25,021 nucleotides of DNA from Candidatus Woesearchaeota archaeon (GCA_016185815.1 JACPMT010000055.1:1-25021); one strand, 5' to 3'; positions 6,285 to 13,799 are shown, numbered from the stretch's first letter. Numbers and translations: made by a program. Notes: generated from the letters alone by a model not told the origin.

Positions 6285-7442
6285 TTACATTTTTAACTTT
6301 CTCACCTCCTCATAAACCTTCTTCAAAGGAATTTTCCTGCTTTTTGCAATCCTAACACAGTCCTCATATTCAGGCATTACATTTTTCACTTCATTGTTTA
6401 ATTTTGAAATTTTGACTCTTGCATTTCCATACCTTGTTCTGATGGTTTTGATTTCCCTGTTCAATTTTTTCTTTGCTGCAGTAAAAATCCTTACACCAAG
6501 CGTTGTTGTCTCGTCAAAAATAATATTAGTTAATTTTTCTGTATCTTTAATTTCTGCCAAAACACTTAGTTTAATTGCCGGACGTCCCTTTTTCATTATT
6601 ATATTTGTGAGATAAGCATCTAAAGCGCCATTTTCCATCAGCCTTTCAATAACATAAGGGTAAATTTCAGGATTCATATTGTCAATGTTTGTTTCAATAA
6701 CATTGATTGCTTCATTACCATTATTTTCTATTTCTCCTAAAAAAACTCTTAACACATTTGGCTGCTCAAGATCTTTTGTTCCAGCGCCATAGCCGATTTT
6801 TTCAACTTTCATTGGAGGTATCTCTCCGAATTCTTCTGCTAAGGCTGTTATTATTGCAGCTCCTGTTGGAGTGACAAGCTCTGCTTCAACATTATTATTG
6901 TAAATTGGAATATTTTTCAAAATCTCGGCAGTTGCAGGTGCTGGAACTGGAAATTTTCCATGAGAAAAATTAACAAACCCGCTGCCGACATTAAGTTTAG
7001 AGCAATATACTTTCTTTACTCCTAATTTTTTCAATCCGATAACTGCGCCCGCAATATCGATTGTTGTGTCTATTGCTCCTATTTCATGAAAATGAATTTT
7101 ATCAATTGGCTTTTTGTGTACTTTTGCCTCTGCATTAGCTATTTTTAAGAATATTTTTTTAATTGTATTTTTAAGTTCGTTGCCTAGTTTGGAATTGTCT
7201 ATTATCTTATTAATTTCCTTCAAATTGCGCTCTTCATGATGTCGATGTTTTATGATTGCATCAAATTTTGTTGAGGCAATCCCGTTTTTAACGATTTTTT
7301 TAGATTCAATTTTATATTCTTTCAAATTTAATTTTTCCAGTTCTTTTCTTAAAAAATCAACATCCAAACCCAAGTCAATCAAAGCGCCGATTATCATATC
7401 CCCGCTTATTCCTGAAAAGCAGTCAAAATAGGCAATTTTCAT
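6285..7442 (-). CDS. larC: LarC, nickel insertion protein for the nickel-pincer nucleotide
   Basis: LarC inserts Ni(II) into pyridinium-3,5-bisthiocarboxylic acid mononucleotide in a CTP-dependent cyclometallation, the last step of nickel-pincer cofactor synthesis. The protein is 385 residues from the ATG at 7442, which has a perfect AGGTGA ribosome site 5 bp upstream. A GTG nine bases earlier overlaps the larB stop and is less likely.

Both halves are present in one frame. The N-terminal domain has YFDCFSGISGDM, IHFHEIGAIDTTID, a SHGKFPVPAPAT segment and TPTGAAI. The C-terminal domain has VIETNIDNMNPE and a FDETTTLGVRI segment. In Lactobacillus plantarum the two halves are joined by programmed frameshifting; here no shift is needed. 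Last gene of the transporter-larE-larB-larC operon. Confidence 0.95.
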   Translation of the reverse strand: MKIAYFDCFSGISGDMIIGALIDLGLDVDFLRKELEKLNLKEYKIESKKIVKNGIASTKFDAIIKHRHHEERNLKEINKIIDNSKLGNELKNTIKKIFLKIANAEAKVHKKPIDKIHFHEIGAIDTTIDIAGAVIGLKKLGVKKVYCSKLNVGSGFVNFSHGKFPVPAPATAEILKNIPIYNNNVEAELVTPTGAAIITALAEEFGEIPPMKVEKIGYGAGTKDLEQPNVLRVFLGEIENNGNEAINVIETNIDNMNPEIYPYVIERLMENGALDAYLTNIIMKKGRPAIKLSVLAEIKDTEKLTNIIFDETTTLGVRIFTAAKKKLNREIKTIRTRYGNARVKISKLNNEVKNVMPEYEDCVRIAKSRKIPLKKVYEEVRKLKM

Positions 7443-7447
7443 TATAA

Positions 7448-8188
7448 TCACCTGTTGATCAAGCTTGCAAAATAGCCTGCGCCAAAGCCATTGTCAATGT
7501 TCACAACAACAACGCCAGGGCTGCATGAGTTAAGCATTGTCAGCAACGGCGCAATCCCCTTGAAGGAAGCCCCATAGCCAACAGATGTCGGCACCGCAAT
7601 AATAGGCTTGCCAACCAATCCAGAGACAACGCTTGGCAGCACCCCGTCCATGCCTGCGACAATCACAATCACGTTTGCATCCGACAATTTTTCTTTGTTG
7701 CTTAATAATCTATGGAGCCCTGCAACTCCGACGTCATATAGCCTTTCCACATTGTTGCCCATTGCTTCCGCAACAATTGCCGCTTCCTCCGCAACATTGA
7801 TGTCAGAAGTGCCTGCGCTTAAAACAAGAATCTTTCCTTTTTTTTGTTTTATGTTTTTTTGAATAATAATTGTTTTTGAAATTTTATTATATTGTGCATT
7901 TTTAATGTGCTTTTTAACTTCATTAAACATCTCTTCTGTTGCCCTTGTTGCAAGTACATCTGAGTTATTATTCGCCATTTTTCTAACTATATTGACAATC
8001 TGTTCTGTAGTTTTATTCTGGCAGAAAACAACCTCTGGGAAGCCTTTTCTCAAAGCACGATGGTGGTCAATTTTTGCAAACCCCAAATCCTCAAATGGAA
8101 GAAATTTAAGTTTTTTTATGGCTTCGCCTATTTTAAGCTTTTTATTTGATACTTCCTGCATAATTTTTTTAATCTTCTGCTCGTACAT
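7448..8188 (-). CDS. larB: LarB, pyridinium-3,5-biscarboxylic acid mononucleotide synthase
   Basis: LarB carboxylates the pyridinium ring of nicotinic acid adenine dinucleotide and hydrolyses it, giving the first dedicated intermediate of the nickel-pincer nucleotide. The 246-residue product has the family layout. The N-terminal region is helical with the conserved FPEVVFCQNKT stretch near residues 50-60. The C-terminal domain is AIR-carboxylase-like (PurE fold), with LVLSAGTSD, a VAGMDGVLPSVVSGL segment, PIIAVPTSVGYG and a final NIDNGFGAG motif. Length and ends look complete. It overlaps the end of larE by 20 bp and is followed after 5 bp by larC, so the three are translationally coupled. 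Confidence 0.95.
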   Translation of the reverse strand: MYEQKIKKIMQEVSNKKLKIGEAIKKLKFLPFEDLGFAKIDHHRALRKGFPEVVFCQNKTTEQIVNIVRKMANNNSDVLATRATEEMFNEVKKHIKNAQYNKISKTIIIQKNIKQKKGKILVLSAGTSDINVAEEAAIVAEAMGNNVERLYDVGVAGLHRLLSNKEKLSDANVIVIVAGMDGVLPSVVSGLVGKPIIAVPTSVGYGASFKGIAPLLTMLNSCSPGVVVVNIDNGFGAGYFASLINR

Positions 8189-8984
8189 TTATCATCACAT
8201 TTAAATTTCCACTTTTAAAATTTGAAATTGTTATTTCATTGAACCCAATTTCACTGAATTTTTTTTGTATTGAATAAAAATTATTATCTATTACTGATTT
8301 ATCGTATTCATTGACTTCAACTCTTGCCATATTGCCAAAATGCCTAACCCTTAGCTCCCTGATTCCAAAATCTTTCAGGAAATTCTCAGCTTTTTCTATC
8401 ATTGACAGCTTTTTTAATGTAATTTCCTGCCCATATGGCACTCTTGAAGAGAGACAGGGGCTGCTTGGCTTGTCCCACACTTTTAATCCAAGATTTTTTG
8501 CAAGATCTCTTATCTCTTTTTTTGTAAATTTTGCATCTTTTAATGGACTAACAACATAATTTTCATCCGCTGCCTTTAACCCCGGCCTGTAATCCCCAAT
8601 ATCATCAAAATTTGTCCCATTAATAATATTTTTTATCCCCAATTGCGCTGCAACAATCTTTAATTTTGCATATAGCTCTGACTTGCAGTGATAGCACCTG
8701 TTGCTTGGGTTTTTCAGGTAGCTTTCATTTTTAGTTTCTTCTGTATTTATTATCAGGTGCTTTGCACCAATCTGCTGCGCAATCTTTTTTGTTTCTTCCA
8801 GTTCTCTTCTCGGTAATGAAGGGCTGTCCGCAGTAACTGCAACAACTTTATCGCCTAGAACATCGCAAGCAATTTTAAGCACCAAAGCGCTGTCTATTCC
8901 GCCTGAAAAGGCAACTATGGCATTGTCTAACTTTTTGATTGCTTTTTTCAATTCACCATATTTCTGAACTAATTGGTATCTCAT
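8169..8984 (-). CDS. larE: LarE, ATP-dependent sulfur transferase for the nickel-pincer nucleotide
   Basis: LarE adenylates the two carboxylates of the LarB product and converts them to thiocarboxylates. The product is 271 residues from the ATG at 8984, one base after the transporter stop; an in-frame extension upstream lies inside the transporter gene.

The PP-loop is SGGIDS at residues 27-32. Cys177 in PCLSSR aligns with the sacrificial Cys176 of the Lactobacillus enzyme. There is also a Cys97-Y-H-Cys100 pair in RCYHCK. As known for some LarE homologues, three such cysteines can hold a [4Fe-4S] cluster that relays sulfide catalytically, so this enzyme may not be single-turnover. That is inference from the residues. 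The second gene of the operon; overlaps larB by 20 bp. Confidence 0.94.
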   Translation of the reverse strand: MRYQLVQKYGELKKAIKKLDNAIVAFSGGIDSALVLKIACDVLGDKVVAVTADSPSLPRRELEETKKIAQQIGAKHLIINTEETKNESYLKNPSNRCYHCKSELYAKLKIVAAQLGIKNIINGTNFDDIGDYRPGLKAADENYVVSPLKDAKFTKKEIRDLAKNLGLKVWDKPSSPCLSSRVPYGQEITLKKLSMIEKAENFLKDFGIRELRVRHFGNMARVEVNEYDKSVIDNNFYSIQKKFSEIGFNEITISNFKSGNLNVMINVRAED

Positions 8985-8985
8985 T

Positions 8986-9651
8986 TTATGCAAGTGCAAA
9001 CAGCATAAGTGTTCCATAGGCTATTCCAGCAGAGCCTGTGCCAAAGGAAACATACTTGTATATTTTTGCGCTGTGCAGCTTTATCAATGGATATGAAAAT
9101 GCAATTGCAAACAGCACCATTCCAAGGACAACCCCCAAGCTGAATAACCCCAAAGCTGCAATCAAGCCGCCAATAGAAGTAATGGCAAGCGAAGCAGCAA
9201 ACAATATCAAAAGCTCGTCATTGCTTGCAAGCCCCTGCACAATTCCAATTCCAAACATGTGAATATGGGAATGTTTTTTATCCTTGTATTTTTTAAGGTG
9301 AATGTGAGGATGCGAATGAATTATACCATCGTGCGAATGCATATGCGAATGCAGCCTGAAAAAATCCCACAAGCTTAAGATTCCAAGCGCCACAAGCATA
9401 AGCCCTGCAATTTTTCCAAGATGTGGAAGCACATTATTCAAAAAAGATTCTTTGAAAATGAAAAGCGCGGTTGTTACAATTGTTGCAGTAAGCATGTGCC
9501 CTATTGCCCAGCTGAAGCCAATCCTTATTGATGATTTCACTGAATCAACCTTCCTTAAAATGTTTGAAACAGCAATCAAATGGTCCGAGTCATAGCTGTG
9601 CTTGAATCCAAGCACAAGCGCAAGAGCCATAAGTGAAACCAGTTCCAGCAT
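8986..9651 (-). CDS. Nickel/cobalt transporter of the NiCoT/NicO superfamily
   Basis: Integral membrane permease of 221 residues that most likely imports Ni(II) for the lar genes immediately downstream. The first helix carries FKHSYDSDHL, which fits the H-x4-D-H signature of the NiCoT group. About six membrane segments are visible, including ALALVLGFKHS, an AGLMLVALGILSLW stretch, GGLIAALGLFSLG and a C-terminal GIAYGTLMLFALA. Between segments lies a histidine-rich loop with about a dozen His residues (SHMHSHDGIIHSHPHIH and a later KHSHIHM), typical of metal-gathering loops.

I chose the ATG at 9651 because a TATA box lies about 25 bp before it; a TTG 18 bp upstream falls in the promoter. First gene of the operon. 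Direction of transport is inferred from context: RcnA-like exporters also have His-rich loops. Confidence 0.88.
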   Translation of the reverse strand: MLELVSLMALALVLGFKHSYDSDHLIAVSNILRKVDSVKSSIRIGFSWAIGHMLTATIVTTALFIFKESFLNNVLPHLGKIAGLMLVALGILSLWDFFRLHSHMHSHDGIIHSHPHIHLKKYKDKKHSHIHMFGIGIVQGLASNDELLILFAASLAITSIGGLIAALGLFSLGVVLGMVLFAIAFSYPLIKLHSAKIYKYVSFGTGSAGIAYGTLMLFALA

Positions 9652-9660
9652 GAAAATAAG

Positions 9661-9677
9661 TATAAGCAAAGCTTATA
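9661..9677. promoter_or_regulatory. Palindrome overlapping the nickel-operon promoter, candidate NikR operator
   Basis: Perfect inverted repeat TATAAGC-AAA-GCTTATA with 7-bp arms and a 3-bp centre. It lies between the TATA element and the ATG of the transporter gene, overlapping the predicted transcription start, so a bound protein would block initiation. nikR is divergently transcribed 67 bp away. The spacing is shorter than the GTATGA-N16-TCATAC site of E. coli NikR, so recognition by this NikR is a hypothesis. Confidence 0.4.
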
Positions 9678-9682
9678 TAAAT
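9671..9682 (-). promoter_or_regulatory. TATA box of the nickel transporter-lar operon
   Basis: Reads ATTTATATAAGC on the minus strand, centred about 25 bp before the ATG at 9651, predicting a leaderless transcript for the four-gene operon. Confidence 0.55.
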
Positions 9683-9713
9683 ATTACGTTTTTTAAAAGC
9701 GTGTTACGAAAAC

Positions 9714-9721
9714 TATTTAAA
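9714..9721 (+). promoter_or_regulatory. TATA-like box of nikR
   Basis: TATTTAAA centred 26 bp before the nikR ATG at 9744, again predicting a leaderless mRNA. Confidence 0.5.
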
Positions 9722-9743
9722 CAAATGTGTAAAATCACTGATT

Positions 9744-10133
9744 ATGGATAAAGTAGTAAGAACGGGAATATCACTCGAGCCGAAATTGTTGAAGTTATTT
9801 GACAAATTCATAAAGGAGAATGGATACACCAATCGTTCAGAAGCAATCAATGACATCATAAGGGAAAAACTGTTCCATAAGCGCCATGAGCAGCTCATTG
9901 GCACAATAAAAGTCATTTACGACCAAAGAGTTGGGCATTACAGCAAGAATGTCTCAAACCTGCAGCATGATTACCATTGCCAGATTGTTTCCTCAATGCA
10001 TACATACCTTGACCACCACACATGCCTGGAGCTGATTGTTGTAAAAGGCAAAATCGACAGGATAAAGAAGCTGCTTGAAAAAATTAAGAAGACGGAAGGG
10101 GTAAAAGATGCTGGGTTGATTTTGGAGAGATAA
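9744..10133 (+). CDS. nikR: NikR, nickel-responsive ribbon-helix-helix regulator
   Basis: A 129-residue Ni-dependent transcription regulator. Residues 3-45 form the ribbon-helix-helix DNA-binding domain: VVRTGISLEP strand, then a helix, the YTNRSEAIND turn and a second helix. Residues about 52-129 are the ACT-like metal-binding and tetramerisation domain.

Aligned to E. coli NikR, three nickel ligands are kept: His75 (His76), His86 (His87) and Cys94 (Cys95). The position of E. coli His89 is Tyr88, in the stretch MHTYLDHHTCLE. Nearby His91 and His92 could compensate. Divergent from the transporter-lar operon, which it probably represses when nickel is plentiful. Confidence 0.94.
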   Translation: MDKVVRTGISLEPKLLKLFDKFIKENGYTNRSEAINDIIREKLFHKRHEQLIGTIKVIYDQRVGHYSKNVSNLQHDYHCQIVSSMHTYLDHHTCLELIVVKGKIDRIKKLLEKIKKTEGVKDAGLILER

Positions 10134-10173
10134 AAACAATAAATTAATAAACCATTTTTGTTTCTATTGCTTT

Positions 10174-10530
10174 ATGGGTGGTTACAAACTCTTGGGCGGC
10201 AGAATAGTCATTGGGCTGGCTGAAAAGGTTAGTGTGCGCCACCCGAAAGGAAACAAAAGCGTGATTGCAAAGATAGACACAGGGGCAACAAAAAGCTCCA
10301 TTGACACAAACCTTGCCGCTGAGCTCAAGCTAGGCCCTGTTATAAAATCAAAGCTTATCAAATCAGCGCATGGCTCAAAATTGCGTCCGATAATCGAGGC
10401 AACAATTGAATTGGCAGGCAGAAAAATAAAGTCAGAATTTACATTAGCGGACCGGGCTCATATGAAATACAGGATTTTGATAGGGCAGAATATTCTGAAA
10501 GACGGATTTTTGATAGACCCGACAAAATGA
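10174..10530 (+). CDS. Retropepsin-like putative ATP-dependent zinc protease family protein
   Basis: A 118-residue single-domain protein of the RimB/PF05618-type family with the fold of retroviral aspartic proteases. The catalytic-type motif is IDTGATKSSID, with Asp35-Thr36-Gly37-Ala38. The matching second structural part, KYRILIGQNIL followed by FLIDPTK, closes the C-terminus as in the family. Despite the historical zinc-protease name, the sequence shows no HExxH.

The next gene, 87 bp downstream on the same strand, is a RimK-type ATP-grasp ligase. In several bacteria a protein of this family accompanies RimK and acts on its poly-glutamate products. The same partnership is probable here but the substrate is unknown. 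Confidence 0.85.
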   Translation: MGGYKLLGGRIVIGLAEKVSVRHPKGNKSVIAKIDTGATKSSIDTNLAAELKLGPVIKSKLIKSAHGSKLRPIIEATIELAGRKIKSEFTLADRAHMKYRILIGQNILKDGFLIDPTK

Positions 10531-10617
10531 AACATTCATGAAACTCATTGACGAAAAAACATTAAATAAAAATCAATAAAAAATAAAATAAAAAATCTAT
10601 CTTAAATTTACCTGAAA

Positions 10618-11691
10618 ATGAAATCAGCAGTAATGTCCTTGGGAAGCAAAAGCTCGTTGATGATAATTGAAGCCATGAAGAATTATTTTGACAGCGTTGA
10701 CAGCATTGACCTGAGGGATGTTGAGGTAAGCTTGGGAGCGGGCAAATCGGATGTCATGTACGAAGGAAAGCAGCTGCCGCAGTACAGCTGCATTTATGCA
10801 AGGGGCTCCTTCAGGTATGCTCCGCTGCTGAGGTCTGTTACACGAACTTTGTATCGCTCCTCTTATATGCCTATAAAGGCGGAAACGTTTACCCTGGGGC
10901 ATGACAAATTATTAACGCATCTTGTATTGCAGCACTTTAACATTCCAATGCCAACAACCTATCTTGCTTCCTCAACAAGGGCTGCGAAGAAAATCTTGAA
11001 TGAAGTTAGATATCCAATTGTTTTGAAATTTCCCCACGGCACTCAAGGAAAAGGAGTTATGTTTGCAGAGAGTTTTGCAGCAGCCTCTTCCATGCTTGAT
11101 GCCCTGATTGCCCTGAAGCAGCCGTTCCTGATACAGGAGTACATAGAAACCGGCGGAGTAGATGTAAGGGCTTTTGTAATTGGGGACAGGGTTGTGGCTT
11201 CAATGAAAAGGAGGGCTGTCAAGGGCGAGATGAGGGCAAACATACATGCAGGCGGCACAGGCGAAGCATGCTTTTTGGATGAAAGAACTAAAAGGATAGC
11301 AATCGATACTGCATTTTCCATTGGGGCGGAAGTATGCGCTGTCGACATGCTTGAAAGCCCGAAAGGGCCTGTGGTTATCGAGGTTAATTTAAGCCCGGGG
11401 CTGCAGGGCATAACAAAAGCAACAGGCATAAATGTTGCTGATAAGATTGCAAAATATTTGTTTGAGAAATCAGAGATATTTTCTGCAAGAGATAGAGACG
11501 AAGCAACCCTGAAGATTTTTGAGGACTTGGGATTAAGCGGGGAGATTGCGCAGCAAATTATTACAAACCTCGACTTCAGGGCTTCAAGAATCTTATTGCC
11601 GAAGATTGTGACTGACATAGCGCAGTTTGGCGAGAAAGACGAGGTTGTCCTGAAGGTTGAGAAAGGGAAATTAATTGTGGAGAAGATTTAG
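10618..11691 (+). CDS. RimK-type ATP-grasp ligase
   Basis: A 357-residue ATP-grasp enzyme that probably joins an amino acid, often glutamate, to a carboxylate of a protein or cofactor. Residues 1-95 form the N-terminal domain. The ATP-grasp core covers about 96-290: YPIVLKFPHGTQGKGVMF is the nucleotide loop, FLIQEYIETGGVDVRAFVIG follows, then RRAVKGEMRANIHAGG, and VVIEVNLSPGLQGI carries the Glu and Asn that bind magnesium. This is the RimK/LysX/MptN pattern.

About 65 residues follow the core, ending with a strand-rich VVLKVEKGKLIVEKI; such an extension is absent from E. coli RimK. Possible roles include ribosomal protein modification or glutamylation of an archaeal cofactor (CofF/MptN). The adjacent retropepsin-like gene favours the protein-tail role. 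Confidence 0.88.
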   Translation: MKSAVMSLGSKSSLMIIEAMKNYFDSVDSIDLRDVEVSLGAGKSDVMYEGKQLPQYSCIYARGSFRYAPLLRSVTRTLYRSSYMPIKAETFTLGHDKLLTHLVLQHFNIPMPTTYLASSTRAAKKILNEVRYPIVLKFPHGTQGKGVMFAESFAAASSMLDALIALKQPFLIQEYIETGGVDVRAFVIGDRVVASMKRRAVKGEMRANIHAGGTGEACFLDERTKRIAIDTAFSIGAEVCAVDMLESPKGPVVIEVNLSPGLQGITKATGINVADKIAKYLFEKSEIFSARDRDEATLKIFEDLGLSGEIAQQIITNLDFRASRILLPKIVTDIAQFGEKDEVVLKVEKGKLIVEKI

Positions 11692-11705
11692 AAAAATTTT
11701 ATAAA

Positions 11706-12056
11706 ATGAAAAAAGAAGATAAACAAAAAATTTTAATTGATTTGTATAAAGAATATCTAAGATTAATAGAAAAAAATATTACAACAGGATTCATACATAG
11801 GGGATTATTTCTTGGAGCAGTTATCGGATTTTTATTTTCTATAGGTATATTAACTAGGGAAATCTTTTTAGATTACTGGGTGCTTATAATAGGAATTTTT
11901 GCATATGCCTTACATATTAATAATCTAGATAATCGTCACTTTAAAGAAGTTTATAAAGATTTTTTAAAGTATGTAACAGAAGGTAAAATTGAAAATTTCA
12001 AATTTAAAAAATTAAATTGGTTTGAAAATTGGATTTATTATAAAAGAAAATATTAA
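11706..12056 (+). CDS. Hypothetical small membrane protein, 116 aa
   Basis: Unrecognised protein with two membrane segments: GLFLGAVIGFLFSIGILT (about residues 33-50) and YWVLIIGIFAYALHI (about 57-71). The N-terminus is a charged helix (KKEDKQKILIDLYKEYLRLI) and the C-terminus a Lys- and aromatic-rich cytoplasmic tail, so both ends probably face the cytosol. The coding region is extremely AT-rich, with almost every third position A or T, in contrast to the ligase gene 14 bp upstream. That composition suggests a recent or fast-evolving gene. It converges on purA. No function can be assigned. Confidence 0.65.
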   Translation: MKKEDKQKILIDLYKEYLRLIEKNITTGFIHRGLFLGAVIGFLFSIGILTREIFLDYWVLIIGIFAYALHINNLDNRHFKEVYKDFLKYVTEGKIENFKFKKLNWFENWIYYKRKY

Positions 12057-12076
12057 CTAAATTTTAATAATATTCT

Positions 12077-13315
12077 TTAAAACAAAAACTCACTTCTTGC
12101 AACAATCGTCTGCTCCCTTTTCGGGCCGACAGAAACTATTGAAATCGGAACTTTAAGTAATTCCTCTATTCTCCTTAAATATTTCTTTGCATTGTTTGGC
12201 AGCTTGTCATAACTTTTTACTTTTGTAATGTCATCCCACCACCCGTCAAACTCCTCGTAAACAGGCTGGCAGCTTTGCAGCACTTTCATGTTTGTTGTAA
12301 AGTTTTTCAAAATGTTTCCTTTGTATTTGTAGGCAACGCATATATTCAATTTTTCAATTGTTGTGAAAACATCAAGCTTTGTAAGCGCAATTGAATCAAT
12401 GCCATTAACCATTACAGCGTACTTCCCGACCAATGCATCAAACCAGCCTACCCTTCTCTGCCTGCCTGTTGTCGCCCCGAACTCCTTTCCGATTTTTTGT
12501 ATTTTCTCGCCAACAGCCCCTGTTATCTCTGTTGGGAAAGGCCCCATGCCGACTCTTGTCTTGTAAGCCTTGCAGACTCCCATAACGCTTTGCACCTTTT
12601 TCGGCGATATGCCAAGCCCTGTGCAGGCTCCCCCTGCTGTGCAGTTTGAAGATGTAACAAAAGGATAAGTCCCGTGGTCGATGTCAAGCAAAGTTCCCTG
12701 GGCGCCTTCAAAAATAACCTTTTTGCTTTTGTCAATCGCGTAATTTATGATTGTTGTCGTATCATTCATATAAGGCTTTAATGCCTCTGCATAATTCTTA
12801 TATTCCTGATAAAACTCTTCATCTCCAAATCTTTTCTTGAAAATATTTTCATCAACAAACTCGTAAACCTTCAACCCTATTCTTGCCGCCTTGTCGGTGT
12901 AAGCAGGGCCTATACCCCTTGCTGTTGTTCCGATTGTTCCCCCAACTTTTCTGTCTTCTTCAATATGGTGCGGCAGGATAATATGGGCATTTTCGCTAAT
13001 GACAAGATTTTCAGGAGAAATTCTTATTTTGTTTTTTTCCAGAAACTTGATTTCCTGAAGCAGAACCTTTGGGTCAACAACCAATCCATTTCCAACAATG
13101 TTTAATTTGTTTTTGTGCATCACACCAGAAGGAATTAAGTGAAGAACTATTTTTTTGCCATCAGCCTCTATTGTATGCCCTGCATTATTGCCGCCATTGA
13201 ACCTTGCGACAACATCGGCTTTTTCAGCCAAAAAATCTATGATTTTGCCCTTTCCTTCATCGCCCCATTCCATGCCTATGACTGCAATGTTTGATGGACC
13301 AGATTGCTTTGCCAT
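12077..13315 (-). CDS. purA: Adenylosuccinate synthetase
   Basis: Catalyses GTP-dependent joining of aspartate to IMP, the first step from IMP to AMP, in the cytoplasm. The 412-residue product has the phosphate loop GMEWGDEGKGK at residues 14-24, with the catalytic Asp19, and NNAGHT at 43-48 with His47. Further conserved blocks are GTTARGIGPAY, FEGAQGTLLDIDHGTYPFVTSSN (positions about 205-227), TGRQRRVGWFD and the C-terminal SVGPKREQTI. It is about the length of bacterial PurA and longer than the short form (about 340 residues) found in several archaea. A TATA-like box at 13340-13347 lies about 28 bp before the ATG. Confidence 0.97.
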   Translation of the reverse strand: MAKQSGPSNIAVIGMEWGDEGKGKIIDFLAEKADVVARFNGGNNAGHTIEADGKKIVLHLIPSGVMHKNKLNIVGNGLVVDPKVLLQEIKFLEKNKIRISPENLVISENAHIILPHHIEEDRKVGGTIGTTARGIGPAYTDKAARIGLKVYEFVDENIFKKRFGDEEFYQEYKNYAEALKPYMNDTTTIINYAIDKSKKVIFEGAQGTLLDIDHGTYPFVTSSNCTAGGACTGLGISPKKVQSVMGVCKAYKTRVGMGPFPTEITGAVGEKIQKIGKEFGATTGRQRRVGWFDALVGKYAVMVNGIDSIALTKLDVFTTIEKLNICVAYKYKGNILKNFTTNMKVLQSCQPVYEEFDGWWDDITKVKSYDKLPNNAKKYLRRIEELLKVPISIVSVGPKREQTIVARSEFLF

Positions 13316-13339
13316 AATAGGGGGTATTTAAGATTTTTA

Positions 13340-13347
13340 TTTAAAAG
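13340..13347 (-). promoter_or_regulatory. TATA-like box of purA
   Basis: Reads CTTTTAAA on the minus strand, centred about 28 bp before the purA ATG at 13315. Confidence 0.45.
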
Positions 13348-13405
13348 TTGCGGAATTGAAGGATTTTTTAATCAAATCTTAAATTGTAAATCAGAAATAA
13401 TAAAT

Positions 13406-13675
13406 TTATGCCGCATTCTCTTGGGTTATTGTATCCGGCTTTTTACCTTCCTTGACAAGAGTTATTTCAACTAATCCCTCTCTTCGAAGATGAGACCCTT
13501 CAGGAAAGTTAACCAAGCGAGCTCTGAATTTAGAGTCTGTAAGTAAACGAGCTAGAATTGTATCAGGATTATGGGTGTGTATATACCAAAACGCACCGTC
13601 CTTTTCGCGACCAACGACAACATAGTCATCGAATCTTGCAATACGTAAATATCTATCTGGCGTATATTCCGACAT
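13406..13675 (-). CDS. Hypothetical 89-aa protein
   Basis: Unrecognised cytosolic protein starting MSEYTPDRYLRIARFDDYVV. I placed the start at 13675 because a TTTATATT element lies near 13696-13703, about 25 bp upstream; the longer frame to 13741 would cross this promoter. The sequence suggests a small beta-rich fold: RYLRIARFDDYVVVGREKDG, then a WYIHTHNPD turn and a closing VEITLVKEGKKPDTI strand. Arg and charged residues are frequent. It lies between purA and the first purP, divergent from the latter, but nothing links it to purine metabolism. AT-rich orphan. Confidence 0.55.
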   Translation of the reverse strand: MSEYTPDRYLRIARFDDYVVVGREKDGAFWYIHTHNPDTILARLLTDSKFRARLVNFPEGSHLRREGLVEITLVKEGKKPDTITQENAA

Positions 13676-13770
13676 TTTTCCAAGAAAATTTACACTAAAT
13701 ATAAAGTTTTTGAATTTGATTCTTTTCCATATAGAAAACAACCCTTTAACGTCTATTGCTGGTAGTAAAA

Positions 13771-13779
13771 TTTATATAA
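13771..13779 (+). promoter_or_regulatory. TATA box deciding the purP start
   Basis: TTTATATAA centred about 25 bp before the ATG at 13800. It overlaps the upstream in-frame ATG at 13779, which is therefore unlikely to be in the mRNA. Confidence 0.55.
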
Positions 13780-13799
13780 TGCAGCCACTACCCTACAAT

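Noticed and set aside
11043..11618. Long minus-strand open frame of 191 codons
   Set aside because: It lies wholly inside the RimK-type ligase, whose motifs are intact; the antisense product is low-complexity with no recognisable domain.
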